From DATLNM01 sp035536775 (GTDB lineage Bacteria > Actinomycetota > CADDZG01 > WHSQ01): a DNA stretch of 9,949 nucleotides. The DNA is taken from NCBI GenBank assembly GCA_035536775.1, contig DATLNM010000042.1, positions 1 to 9,949 on the forward strand, in the 5' to 3' direction. The translations under genes and the position numbers were made by a program. This document shows positions 1-5,950 of this stretch, one piece after another. The notes under the pieces are model-generated. The model saw only the letters and a list, made by a program, of their open reading frames with translations, was not told where the DNA came from and ran no database searches. Each line of letters begins with the position of its first letter. The stretch's first letter is position 1.

Positions 1-1
1 C

Positions 2-190
2 TATGTCTGGGGCGTGCCGGGTTGGTCGGCAAGTGGGCGCGCGGTCGACGACGTCGCCGGGCAGATCAGTTCAGGGACCTCGTTCCCGATAGTCCGAGGC
101 GGAAAGCTCGTCGAAGGAACTCTTTCATCCGGGCCTAGCAAGCTCGGGCATCGGCCGGCAGATACCCCGGTTCCTCCCCCGCCGCCTTAA
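2..190 (+). CDS. C-terminal fragment of an unrecognised protein (5' end outside window)
   Basis: A plus-strand frame is open from the left edge to a TAA at 188-190, giving about 62 residues. The reading begins YVWGVPGWSASGRAVDDV and ends in a run of five prolines. Codon third positions are mostly G or C, as in the clear genes nearby, and the other two plus frames close sooner (TAG at about 90 and 136). I recognise no domain. The Gly/Ser/Pro-rich tail ending in polyproline would fit the end of an exported or low-complexity protein, but that is inference. The start lies beyond the window. It points the same way as the HNH gene, about 130 bases upstream of it, with no clear terminator between. 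It could still be a chance open frame in GC-rich DNA. Confidence 0.45.
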   Translation, partial: YVWGVPGWSASGRAVDDVAGQISSGTSFPIVRGGKLVEGTLSSGPSKLGHRPADTPVPPPPP

Positions 191-313
191 GGCATTCGTC
201 TGAGACGGCAGCGCCCTGTCCGCGACGTCCGTCCGGTCTCCGTCATGCCCGTGTCCAGATCGATCTCTTGATGTGGCACCCGTCACAGTAGCGAGCCGCT
301 CGGCAACCCATAG
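191..313. other. intergenic region upstream of the DUF222-HNH gene
   Basis: No credible gene lies here. The minus-strand frame crossing it is an antisense shadow of the HNH gene with an arginine/proline-rich, family-less translation. I see no strong rho-independent terminator after the TAA at 190. A weak -10-like CATAGT (309-314) lies seven bases before the ATG at 322, the spacing expected of a leaderless promoter, but no good -35 partner is visible. Confidence 0.4.
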
Positions 314-329
314 TCGAACATATGTTCGA
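314..329. promoter_or_regulatory. LexA-binding site (SOS box) overlapping the start codon
   Basis: The 16 bases TCGAACATATGTTCGA form a perfect palindrome. They match exactly the TCGAAC-N4-GTTCGA form of the LexA operator known from mycobacteria and other actinobacteria. The box covers the ATG at 322-324 of the HNH gene. LexA bound here should block transcription initiation or early elongation, and RecA-stimulated LexA cleavage after DNA damage would release it. Some 13E12-family genes of Mycobacterium tuberculosis are known SOS-regulon members, so site and gene type agree. Binding itself is inferred from the motif. Confidence 0.88.
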
Positions 330-1509
330 TACTCTGGAATCTGTCCGCAAAGACCTCGGCGATCTCGTCTCAAGGCTCGAGCCTGAAGTGCTCCCACCGG
401 ACGTCGCGCGCGATGCGGTCGAGAAGTTCGCGGAGATCGAGCGACTCGCATCCGCGGGGAAGGCTTTGGCGGCTCGCCGAGTGGCTGCTTCGGGCTCGTG
501 GAAAGCCGAGGGCGATCGATCGCCGGCTCATTGGATGGCACGCACCACAAAGACCTCGGTAGGCCACGCGGTCGCTGTGCTGGAGACCGCCGAGCGCCTA
601 GCCGAGCTCCCTGGGACGGATGCGGCAGTCAGAGCCGGTCGGCTCTCCCCCGAGCAGGCACGCGAGGTCGCCTCTGCCGCGGCCGCCGATCCCAAAGCCG
701 AAGCCAAGCTTCTGAACGCGGCGCGAACGGAGTCTGTCTCGGGGCTTCGAGACGAGTGTGCCCGGGTGCGCGCTGCGGCCCTTCCGGATGAAGCGACACG
801 CTACGAACGGATCCGATCCCGGAGGAGGTTCCGGCACTGGAGCGACCCTGATGGCGCGTTCCGGATGGACGCGGTGCTGACGCCGGATGCGGGGGCGGTG
901 TTGTTGGCCGCGATCGAGCCGCACCGAGAGCGGATCTTTCGCGAAGCACGCAAGCAGGGTCGGAGAGAGTCGTACGAGGCATACGCCGCGGACGCGCTGG
1001 TCGCGATCGCTGCTCACGCCCGAGATTGCGAGAACGAACCCGTGGCGTCGGGGCCAAAGGCGTGTGTGAATGTGCGCGTTGACCACCGCGTCCTACAGAA
1101 CGGACACGTCTCTGAAGGGGACACTTGTGAGATCGAGGGCGTAGGGCCCGTCCCGGCCGCGGTCGCGATCGACTTCGCCAATGACGCGATCATCAACGCG
1201 CTCGTGACCGACGGAACCGACGTCACGAAGATCAGCCACCTCGGACGCAAGATCTCTGCACGTCTACGCACGGCCGTCATTGAGCGGGACAAGAAGTGCG
1301 TGGTTCCGGGATGCGATGTCCACCGCGGACTAGAGATCGATCACCTCAACCCGGTCCATAGGCTCGGTAGGGCGGAGCTGATCAACCTCGCGCGTCTGTG
1401 CGCGTGGCATCACTATCTAAAGACACACAAGGGGTGGACCCTCTCGGGCTGTCCCGGGCGATGGAGCTTCACTCCCCCACACCGATCGACTGCGTCCCCG
1501 GGACCTTGA
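322..1509 (+). CDS. DUF222 / 13E12-repeat family HNH endonuclease
   Basis: The 395-residue protein has the two-part layout of the actinobacterial 13E12/DUF222 family. A long helical, Ala/Glu/Arg-rich N-terminal region fills roughly residues 1-270, including the SPEQAREVASAA segment typical of these proteins. A C-terminal HNH nuclease follows at about 318-372. HNH residues visible are Cys326 and Cys331 (CVVPGC), Asp340-His341 (IDHLNP), Asn355, Cys360 and His363/His364 (LCAWHH), then KTHKGW. The cysteines would form the structural zinc site, and His341 with Asn355 and His363/364 the metal-dependent active site. The start is the only reasonable one: an in-frame TAG lies at 289 and no other start codon follows before 322. 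No Shine-Dalgarno is visible, so the mRNA may be leaderless. The overlapping LexA box predicts induction by DNA damage. The family's substrate is not established. Neighbours give no sign of an IS, intron or prophage. Confidence 0.9.
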   Translation: MFDTLESVRKDLGDLVSRLEPEVLPPDVARDAVEKFAEIERLASAGKALAARRVAASGSWKAEGDRSPAHWMARTTKTSVGHAVAVLETAERLAELPGTDAAVRAGRLSPEQAREVASAAAADPKAEAKLLNAARTESVSGLRDECARVRAAALPDEATRYERIRSRRRFRHWSDPDGAFRMDAVLTPDAGAVLLAAIEPHRERIFREARKQGRRESYEAYAADALVAIAAHARDCENEPVASGPKACVNVRVDHRVLQNGHVSEGDTCEIEGVGPVPAAVAIDFANDAIINALVTDGTDVTKISHLGRKISARLRTAVIERDKKCVVPGCDVHRGLEIDHLNPVHRLGRAELINLARLCAWHHYLKTHKGWTLSGCPGRWSFTPPHRSTASPGP

Positions 1510-1534
1510 GCGCCCGGCGCGTCCAGCTTGCCCT

Positions 1535-2011
1535 TTACTGCGCGTCGAAGCGCCAGCGGGTTGCGTCTTTGACGAAGTTGGTCCAGCCGAAGCCGACTAC
1601 CGGTTCGACGACCCAAACGGTGGGGCCGTGGCGCATCTTGTACTTGGCTTCGTATGCGTCATCGATGCGCTCTTGTTCGGCATCGTCGGTCACGGCGCGC
1701 ACGGTGCCCTCCACGATCACGACCTTGTCCCCGGACTCACTGTGGACGACGACGTGCGGGTTCGTCTTCAGGTTCTTGGCCTTCCGCGTGTCGGGGCCGC
1801 CGCCGAAGTGGACCTTCCCGTCGACGACGACTCCCCACACCGGCACCGCGTGCGGCCGGCCGTCGGGCCGGACCGTGCACACCCAGTAGTTCATCGCCGG
1901 CGCGAGCAGCTCGATCGCGTCCGCGAAAGACAAGAGGCCCTTGGTGCTGGTTGGCAACCCGTAGTCGGGGATGTAGGGCCGCTCAGTTAAAGGCTCTGGC
2001 AGTTGCGACAA
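1535..2011 (-). CDS. pyridoxamine 5'-phosphate oxidase-related split-barrel flavin/F420-type protein
   Basis: The sequence shows the hallmark of small PNPOx-like split-barrel proteins: a strand reading WVCTVRPDGRPHAVPVWGVV, then GKVHFGGGPDTRKAKNLKTNPHV and a VEGTVRAV strand. The RKAKNLKTNP segment corresponds to the usual phosphate-contacting region for FMN or F420. Such proteins are homodimeric cytosolic oxidoreductases or cofactor-binding proteins. Whether this one uses FMN or deazaflavin F420, and on what substrate, cannot be read from the sequence. I chose the TTG at 2011, giving 158 residues. It lies four bases after the SCP2-like gene's TAG, and AAAGG sits nine bases upstream. A longer form starting with TTG at 2035 would overlap that gene by 20 bases and has no ribosome site. 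It is the last gene of the minus-strand typA block and ends 25 bases from the convergent HNH gene. Confidence 0.82.
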   Translation of the reverse strand: MSQLPEPLTERPYIPDYGLPTSTKGLLSFADAIELLAPAMNYWVCTVRPDGRPHAVPVWGVVVDGKVHFGGGPDTRKAKNLKTNPHVVVHSESGDKVVIVEGTVRAVTDDAEQERIDDAYEAKYKMRHGPTVWVVEPVVGFGWTNFVKDATRWRFDAQ

Positions 2012-2015
2012 GGTT

Positions 2016-2462
2016 CTACGCCTTTGGCCGTTCAAAAAATGTCATCAGGCGCTGGCTGAACATGAGGTCGCCCGAGACTTTCAGCCTGCCGCGCATGAAC
2101 AGGGACGGGCCCTGTGCCTTGCCGGTCACGAGCTTCACGAACGAGACGAGATCGGTCGTCAGTGTGACCTTCGGCGCGTCCAGCTTCGTGCGCGACGCGG
2201 TGCACGACTTGTCGTGGATAGAGATGCCGTAGGGGTGCTCCTCGCCTTCGTCCTTGATGACGAACTGGACGTCGGCGTCGACACCTTCGGCGCGGTCGGG
2301 CACGAAGCGTTCCTGCATGCCTTCAAAGACGCGCGTCAGGACCTTCTCTGTTCCGATCCCGCGAATGGTCGCGCCGATCTCGTCGTCCTTGGCGCCCGCG
2401 ACGAGCTGAGCGAACTGCTCGGGTGTGATGTCCTGGGTCGGGTCGAACGTCTCTTCTGCCAT
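2016..2462 (-). CDS. SCP2 sterol-binding domain protein
   Basis: The 148-residue protein resembles single-domain SCP2 (sterol carrier protein 2) proteins. After a short acidic N-terminus (DPTQDITPEQFAQLVAG), the DADVQFVIKDEG strand, the DAPKVTLTTDLVSFVKLVTGKAQGPSLFMRGRLKVSGD core and a final helix follow the family pattern. In actinobacteria such domains bind lipids or other hydrophobic ligands in a tunnel. The ligand here is unknown. There is no signal peptide or membrane segment, so it is cytosolic. The ATG at 2462 has GAAAGG about eight bases upstream. The gene sits 48 bases after typA's stop without a terminator, and its last codons carry the ribosome site of the next gene, so the three are probably co-transcribed and the downstream pair translationally coupled. 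Confidence 0.85.
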   Translation of the reverse strand: MAEETFDPTQDITPEQFAQLVAGAKDDEIGATIRGIGTEKVLTRVFEGMQERFVPDRAEGVDADVQFVIKDEGEEHPYGISIHDKSCTASRTKLDAPKVTLTTDLVSFVKLVTGKAQGPSLFMRGRLKVSGDLMFSQRLMTFFERPKA

Positions 2463-2510
2463 CGACGCGCCTTTCTGTCGGCGAAGGTTCTGAGGATAAG
2501 CCGCGACGCG

Positions 2511-4343
2511 TCAGGCTTGGGGCTTCGCCGAGCGCTTGGAGGCTCGGGCGCGGGCGTGACCGTCGAGGATGACCTTGCGCAGCCTCACGGTGTGCGGGGT
2601 GACCTCGGCGCACTCGTCCTCGCGCAGGAACTCGAGCGCCTGCTCGAGTGAGAGCTCCTTGTGCGGGATGAGCCTCACAAGCTCGTCTCCGGTCGACGAC
2701 CGCATGTTGGTGAGCTTCTTCTCTTTGGTCGGGTTGACGTCCATGTCTTCGCCGCGGGTGTTCTCGCCGACGACCATGCCCTCGTAGACCTCGACGCCCG
2801 GGGGGACGAACATCGTCCCGCGGTCCTGGAGGTTCATGAGCGCGAAGGAAGTCGTGGGGCCAAGCCTGTCGGCGACGAGGCTTCCTGTGGGGCGCGTCCG
2901 GAGCTCGCCGTGCCACGGCTCGTAGCGATCGAACACATGGTGGAGCAGGCCCGTCCCGCGTGTCTCGGTCATGAACTCCGTCCTGAAGCCGATGAGGCCA
3001 CGCGCCGGCACCAGATACTCCATGCGCACCCAGCCGGTCCCGTGATTGACCATGTTCTCGAGGCGACCTTTGCGAAGCGCGAGCATCTGCGTCACGACGC
3101 CCATGAAGTCCTCGGGCGTGTCGATCGTCAGACGCTCGACCGGCTCGCAGAGCTTGCCGTCGATCTCTTTGGTGACGACCTGCGGCTTACCGACGGTGAG
3201 CTCGAAGCCCTCTCGCCGCATCATCTCGACGAGCACGGCAAGCTGGAGCTCACCGCGTCCCTGGACCTCCCACGCGTCGGGGCGCTCTGTCTCGAGAACA
3301 CGGATCGAGACGTTGCCGACCAGCTCGCTATCTAGGCGATTCTTGAGCTGTCGCGCGGTTAGCTTCGACCCGTCTCTCCCCGCCAACGGCGAGGTATTGA
3401 TGCCGATCGTCATCGACAGGCTCGGATCGTCGAAGTGGCTGACGGGCAACGGCCTCGGGTCATCGGGGTCGGACAGCGTCTCACCGATGGTCACTTCGGC
3501 CAATCCAGCGACGGCCATGATCTCGCCGGGACCTACCTCTTCGGCATCGACACGATCAAGAGCCTCGGTCACATAAAGCTCTGTGATCTTGACCTTCTCT
3601 ACCGTCTCGTCCGCCCGGCACCAAGCAACCATCGAACCTTTGCGGATCGTTCCGTGGAACACCCGGCACAGCGCGAGGCGGCCGACGTACGGCGACGCAT
3701 CGAGGTTCGTGACCAGTGCCTGCAGCGGATGGTTCTCGTCGTAGCTCGGAGCGGGGATCGTCTCGAGCAGGACCTCGAACAACGGCTTCAGGTCACTGCC
3801 CTCCTGGTCCTTGGCCATCGAGGCCCATCCCGCGCGTGCGTTGCAATAGACGATCGGGAACTCGATCTGGTGCTCGGTCGCGTCGAGATCGAGGAACAGT
3901 TCGTAGACCTCGTTGATGACATCGTCGATGCGGGCGTCGGGCCGGTCGACTTTGTTCACGACAAGGATCACGGGAAGGCGGGCTTCCAGGGCCTTGCGGA
4001 GGACGAACCTCGTCTGCGGAAGGGGCCCCTCACTGGCATCCACCAGCAACAGCACCCCGTCGACCATCGTGAGGCCCCGCTCGACCTCCCCACCGAAGTC
4101 CGCGTGGCCGGGGGTGTCGATGATGTTGATCTTGACGTCGCCGTACTGGACCGCGGTGTTCTTGGCGAGGATCGTGATGCCCTTCTCGCGCTCGAGGTCC
4201 ATAGAGTCCATGACCCTGTCGGCGACGTCCTGGTTCGAGCGGAACGCGCCGGATTGCCACAGCATGGCGTCCACGAGGGTCGTCTTGCCGTGGTCGACGT
4301 GCGCCACGATGGCAACGTTTCGCAGATCTTCTCTAAGAGGCAT
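2511..4343 (-). CDS. typA: ribosome-binding translational GTPase TypA/BipA
   Basis: The 610-residue protein has the full length and order of TypA/BipA. G1 is AHVDHGKTT (residues 14-22), switch I lies around EREKGITILAKNTAV (51-65), G3 is DTPGH (76-80) and G4 is NKVD (130-133). Domain II, EF-G-like domains III and V, and the TypA-specific C-terminal domain (VNPTKEKKLTNMRSS) follow. TypA binds the 70S ribosome near the EF-G site. It hydrolyses GTP and assists ribosome assembly and translation under cold or other stress. The ATG at 4343 has GGAG eight bases upstream. It is the first gene of a minus-strand block with an SCP2-like and a PNPOx-like gene, and its leader carries two GC hairpins. No key residue is missing. 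The long plus-strand open frames across it are antisense shadows. Confidence 0.97.
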   Translation of the reverse strand: MPLREDLRNVAIVAHVDHGKTTLVDAMLWQSGAFRSNQDVADRVMDSMDLEREKGITILAKNTAVQYGDVKINIIDTPGHADFGGEVERGLTMVDGVLLLVDASEGPLPQTRFVLRKALEARLPVILVVNKVDRPDARIDDVINEVYELFLDLDATEHQIEFPIVYCNARAGWASMAKDQEGSDLKPLFEVLLETIPAPSYDENHPLQALVTNLDASPYVGRLALCRVFHGTIRKGSMVAWCRADETVEKVKITELYVTEALDRVDAEEVGPGEIMAVAGLAEVTIGETLSDPDDPRPLPVSHFDDPSLSMTIGINTSPLAGRDGSKLTARQLKNRLDSELVGNVSIRVLETERPDAWEVQGRGELQLAVLVEMMRREGFELTVGKPQVVTKEIDGKLCEPVERLTIDTPEDFMGVVTQMLALRKGRLENMVNHGTGWVRMEYLVPARGLIGFRTEFMTETRGTGLLHHVFDRYEPWHGELRTRPTGSLVADRLGPTTSFALMNLQDRGTMFVPPGVEVYEGMVVGENTRGEDMDVNPTKEKKLTNMRSSTGDELVRLIPHKELSLEQALEFLREDECAEVTPHTVRLRKVILDGHARARASKRSAKPQA

Positions 4344-4367
4344 GAAAGCAGCTCCAAGGTCGGGCGC

Positions 4368-4384
4368 CCCCGGATGGTCCGGGG
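4368..4384 (-). other. GC hairpin in the typA leader, proximal
   Basis: CCCCGGA at 4368-4374 pairs perfectly with TCCGGGG at 4378-4384 around a three-base loop. It lies about 25 bases upstream of the typA ATG, just before the ribosome site in the direction of typA transcription. No uridine run follows on the minus strand, so it is not a typical terminator. It overlaps the 8-base palindrome GGGCGCCC (4362-4369), which allows alternative pairing. Confidence 0.6.
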
Positions 4385-4391
4385 TTTCGAG

Positions 4392-4415
4392 GGGCCGTCG
4401 GGGTGCCGACGGCCC
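4392..4415 (-). other. GC hairpin in the typA leader, distal
   Basis: GGGCCGTCGG (4392-4401) and CCGACGGCCC (4406-4415) form a perfect 10-base-pair stem with a four-base loop. It is seven bases beyond the proximal hairpin and about 50 bases upstream of typA. Neither strand has a T-tract after it. If the typA transcript starts above this point, the 5' untranslated region carries two consecutive stable stems. It could instead be a bidirectional barrier to transcription. Confidence 0.6.
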
Positions 4416-4671
4416 TCAGAGACTACGTCCGACCACGCCCGAGCTATGCCGGGGGCGAAGCTGCCTTCGGAGGACATCGCTCGGAGGATGGTTCTAGGCG
4501 GGTTCCGGGTGGGATAACCGGATCGTCCGTATCGACCCACGTAGTCCGAAATGACTAGTTATCGGGCCGGACGGGACTACTACGAACCGCCCTAGGTAGT
4601 CATGTCGCCCACTCGCCCAGGTCGCCATAGTCGTTGTAGCGGCTGATGCGCGACGAGCAAGGGGGCACGAG

Positions 4672-4839
4672 ATGGCTTGTAAGCACTGCGGATCCAGCGA
4701 CTGCACACAAGTCCTGATCCACCTCAAGCAGAGCGAGGTGGTTCGCTACTTCTCCTGTCACGCCTGCATGAACAGCTGGTGGGAGAGCAAGGGCTCCGTC
4801 GTCGAGCTCGACGAGGTCCTCATGGCGGTCGATTTCTAG
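4672..4839 (+). CDS. small zinc-ribbon protein (55 aa, CxxC...CxxC)
   Basis: A short gene with a strong ribosome site (AAGGGGG about six bases before the ATG) encodes 55 residues. It starts MACKHCGSSDC and contains SCHACMNSWW, ending in an acidic stretch (VVELDEVL). Cys3/Cys6 and Cys29/Cys32 make two CxxC knuckles, the pattern of a rubredoxin-like or zinc-ribbon fold binding one zinc. Cys11 is an extra cysteine. The Trp-Trp after the second knuckle recalls TFIIS/RPB9-like or zinc-finger-associated ribbons, but I do not recognise a named family. Possible roles are RNA or DNA binding, or a protein-protein adaptor. It stands alone: divergent from typA and convergent with the lipase, whose stop is 27 bases away. 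Codon choice matches the neighbours. I am fairly sure it is translated and unsure what it does. Confidence 0.78.
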   Translation: MACKHCGSSDCTQVLIHLKQSEVVRYFSCHACMNSWWESKGSVVELDEVLMAVDF

Positions 4840-4866
4840 CCCCTGTTTACCTCTCGAGCCTGGCTT

Positions 4867-5883
4867 TCAAGATCTAACGGCGTAAGGCATCAGGGGCGGC
4901 TCTTCGGTGTGGTCCTCGTAATCACGGGGCGGGTTGAGATCACCGTCTGCCGGCGGCGCCGTCAACCCCGGCATCACGGTCCTTTGACACACATCGCTGG
5001 GTAGCGACTCCACGTCTGCGGGCCCCGGCTCGATCAGAGCGTCGAGCGTCAATAGGTAGGCCACCGCATCTCCCGCTATCCCCACATGGTCCACGGGCCG
5101 CCCCGGACAGAGGTCCTGAAGCAGGATGTTGGTTCCCCCCTCGAGAGCTTGCGTCCCCACCGGCTGAACCATCTGATCGAACGTCGTGTAGATGCTCGTG
5201 TACGAGACGCGGCCGGGGGTCTCATCCCCTGCGTTGAGAGCAGCGAGGAGATCTGATCCGGTTGCCATCTGCCAGCACGCGCCGCAGCTATGACCCGCTG
5301 CGATCTCTGCATCCGCGATCACGGTGCCGTGGTTGGGGGCGGCGAGCGCGACATAGTCGTCGATGAACCGACCCGATGGGAAGTACTTGATCGCCCAGCG
5401 GGGCTCGAGCCCACCCTGGCTGTGGCCGAGGACATCGACACGTTCCTTCGTCCACCGATGTATCAGCTCGACGGCACGAGCCACATATTCAGAAGAGATC
5501 TGGATATCGCCATAGGCCGAGTCCGGCAGGCGCACCCAGCACACCTCGAAGCCCTCCGGGGGGAGCGAGCGCGCGTAGTTCCACTCCCAATTGATGCGCT
5601 CGTTGACGAAGGAGCCGTGAACCAGGAGCACGGGCTCGGCCATCCCAGTCCCGTCAGGGCGGCCCCGCACGAGGTCGCCATCCTCGATCCGGTCGATGCA
5701 GGAGATCGCCTTGTCCATCGTCGAGGTCGGCACGGAGTAACCGGCGCGTCCCGGCCATTGCGAGGTCGGGTCCGCAGGTCGAGAGCGCGCCTGGGGACCA
5801 GACGCGGCCGAAGCGGGGGCGAGCAGGCCCGCGAGGAGACCGGCGACTAGAACGGCCGCGCTCACGTTGCGCATGTGGCTCAT
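4867..5883 (-). CDS. secreted CalB-like triacylglycerol lipase (alpha/beta hydrolase)
   Basis: From the ATG at 5883 the protein has 338 residues. It opens with a Sec signal peptide: MSHMRN, a hydrophobic LVAGLLAGLLA core, then a likely cut after ASA at residue 26. The mature enzyme shows VLLVHGS (oxyanion region, His89), the nucleophile elbow GHSQGG (Ser155), a TSIYTTFDQMVQP segment with candidate Asp236, and VDHVG with candidate His266. The stretch SQGGLEPRWAIKYFPS and the D-x-x-VQP segment resemble Candida antarctica lipase B, so I place it with CalB-like lipases. It would hydrolyse esters or triglycerides outside the cell. Several cysteines in the mature part could form disulfides. The frame stays open upstream to 6099, but that part is Arg-rich and would run into the divergent permease gene, so I reject it. 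A GTAGGG lies about nine bases before the chosen ATG. Confidence 0.88.
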   Translation of the reverse strand: MSHMRNVSAAVLVAGLLAGLLAPASAASGPQARSRPADPTSQWPGRAGYSVPTSTMDKAISCIDRIEDGDLVRGRPDGTGMAEPVLLVHGSFVNERINWEWNYARSLPPEGFEVCWVRLPDSAYGDIQISSEYVARAVELIHRWTKERVDVLGHSQGGLEPRWAIKYFPSGRFIDDYVALAAPNHGTVIADAEIAAGHSCGACWQMATGSDLLAALNAGDETPGRVSYTSIYTTFDQMVQPVGTQALEGGTNILLQDLCPGRPVDHVGIAGDAVAYLLTLDALIEPGPADVESLPSDVCQRTVMPGLTAPPADGDLNPPRDYEDHTEEPPLMPYAVRS

Positions 5884-5950
5884 GGCTCTATCCCTACCCA
5901 CCTGCTCGTAGCCTTCCCTGGATGGCCCTTCTTTTGACGTCTTGTCAGCG
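5884..5950. promoter_or_regulatory. divergent promoter region between lipase and EamA permease
   Basis: Start codons of the two divergent genes are only 67 bases apart, so both promoters must be here or extend into coding sequence. A TTGACG (5934-5939) resembles a -35 element on the plus strand but has no good -10 partner at the right distance. TGAC-N5-GTCA (5935-5947) is a small dyad that might be an operator. Nothing here is strong enough to name a regulator. Confidence 0.35.

Larger units (their letters stand above)
4344..4671. other. divergent intergenic region between typA and the zinc-ribbon gene
   Basis: These ~330 bases hold no convincing protein gene. Near typA lie two GC hairpins (4368-4384 and 4392-4415). 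Further up, the hexamer GTAGTC or its complement GACTAC occurs four times (4421-4426, 4541-4546, 4575-4580, 4596-4601), the last two forming an inverted pair. A direct repeat TCGGAGGA occurs at 4467-4474 and 4481-4488. Both divergent promoters must lie here, but no -35/-10 pair is clear enough to name. No tRNA cloverleaf was seen. Confidence 0.5.

Noticed and set aside
125..550. Minus-strand open frame over the left intergenic region and the start of the HNH gene
   Set aside because: The translation is Arg/Pro-rich and family-less, runs antisense to DUF222 coding sequence, and has no ribosome site.
4467..4509. TCGGAGGA direct repeats followed by a tiny ATG frame of about nine codons
   Set aside because: The ribosome-like GGAGG overlaps the ATG itself, so spacing is impossible, and the product is too short to support.
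3435..4517. A 360-codon plus-strand open frame across typA
   Set aside because: It is antisense to a full-length, unmistakable TypA. The translation is Asp/Val/Arg-rich with no family features, as expected from GC-rich codon bias.
3968..4540. Minus-strand 190-codon frame beginning upstream of typA
   Set aside because: Most of it is typA read in the wrong frame, and the upstream part resembles no protein.
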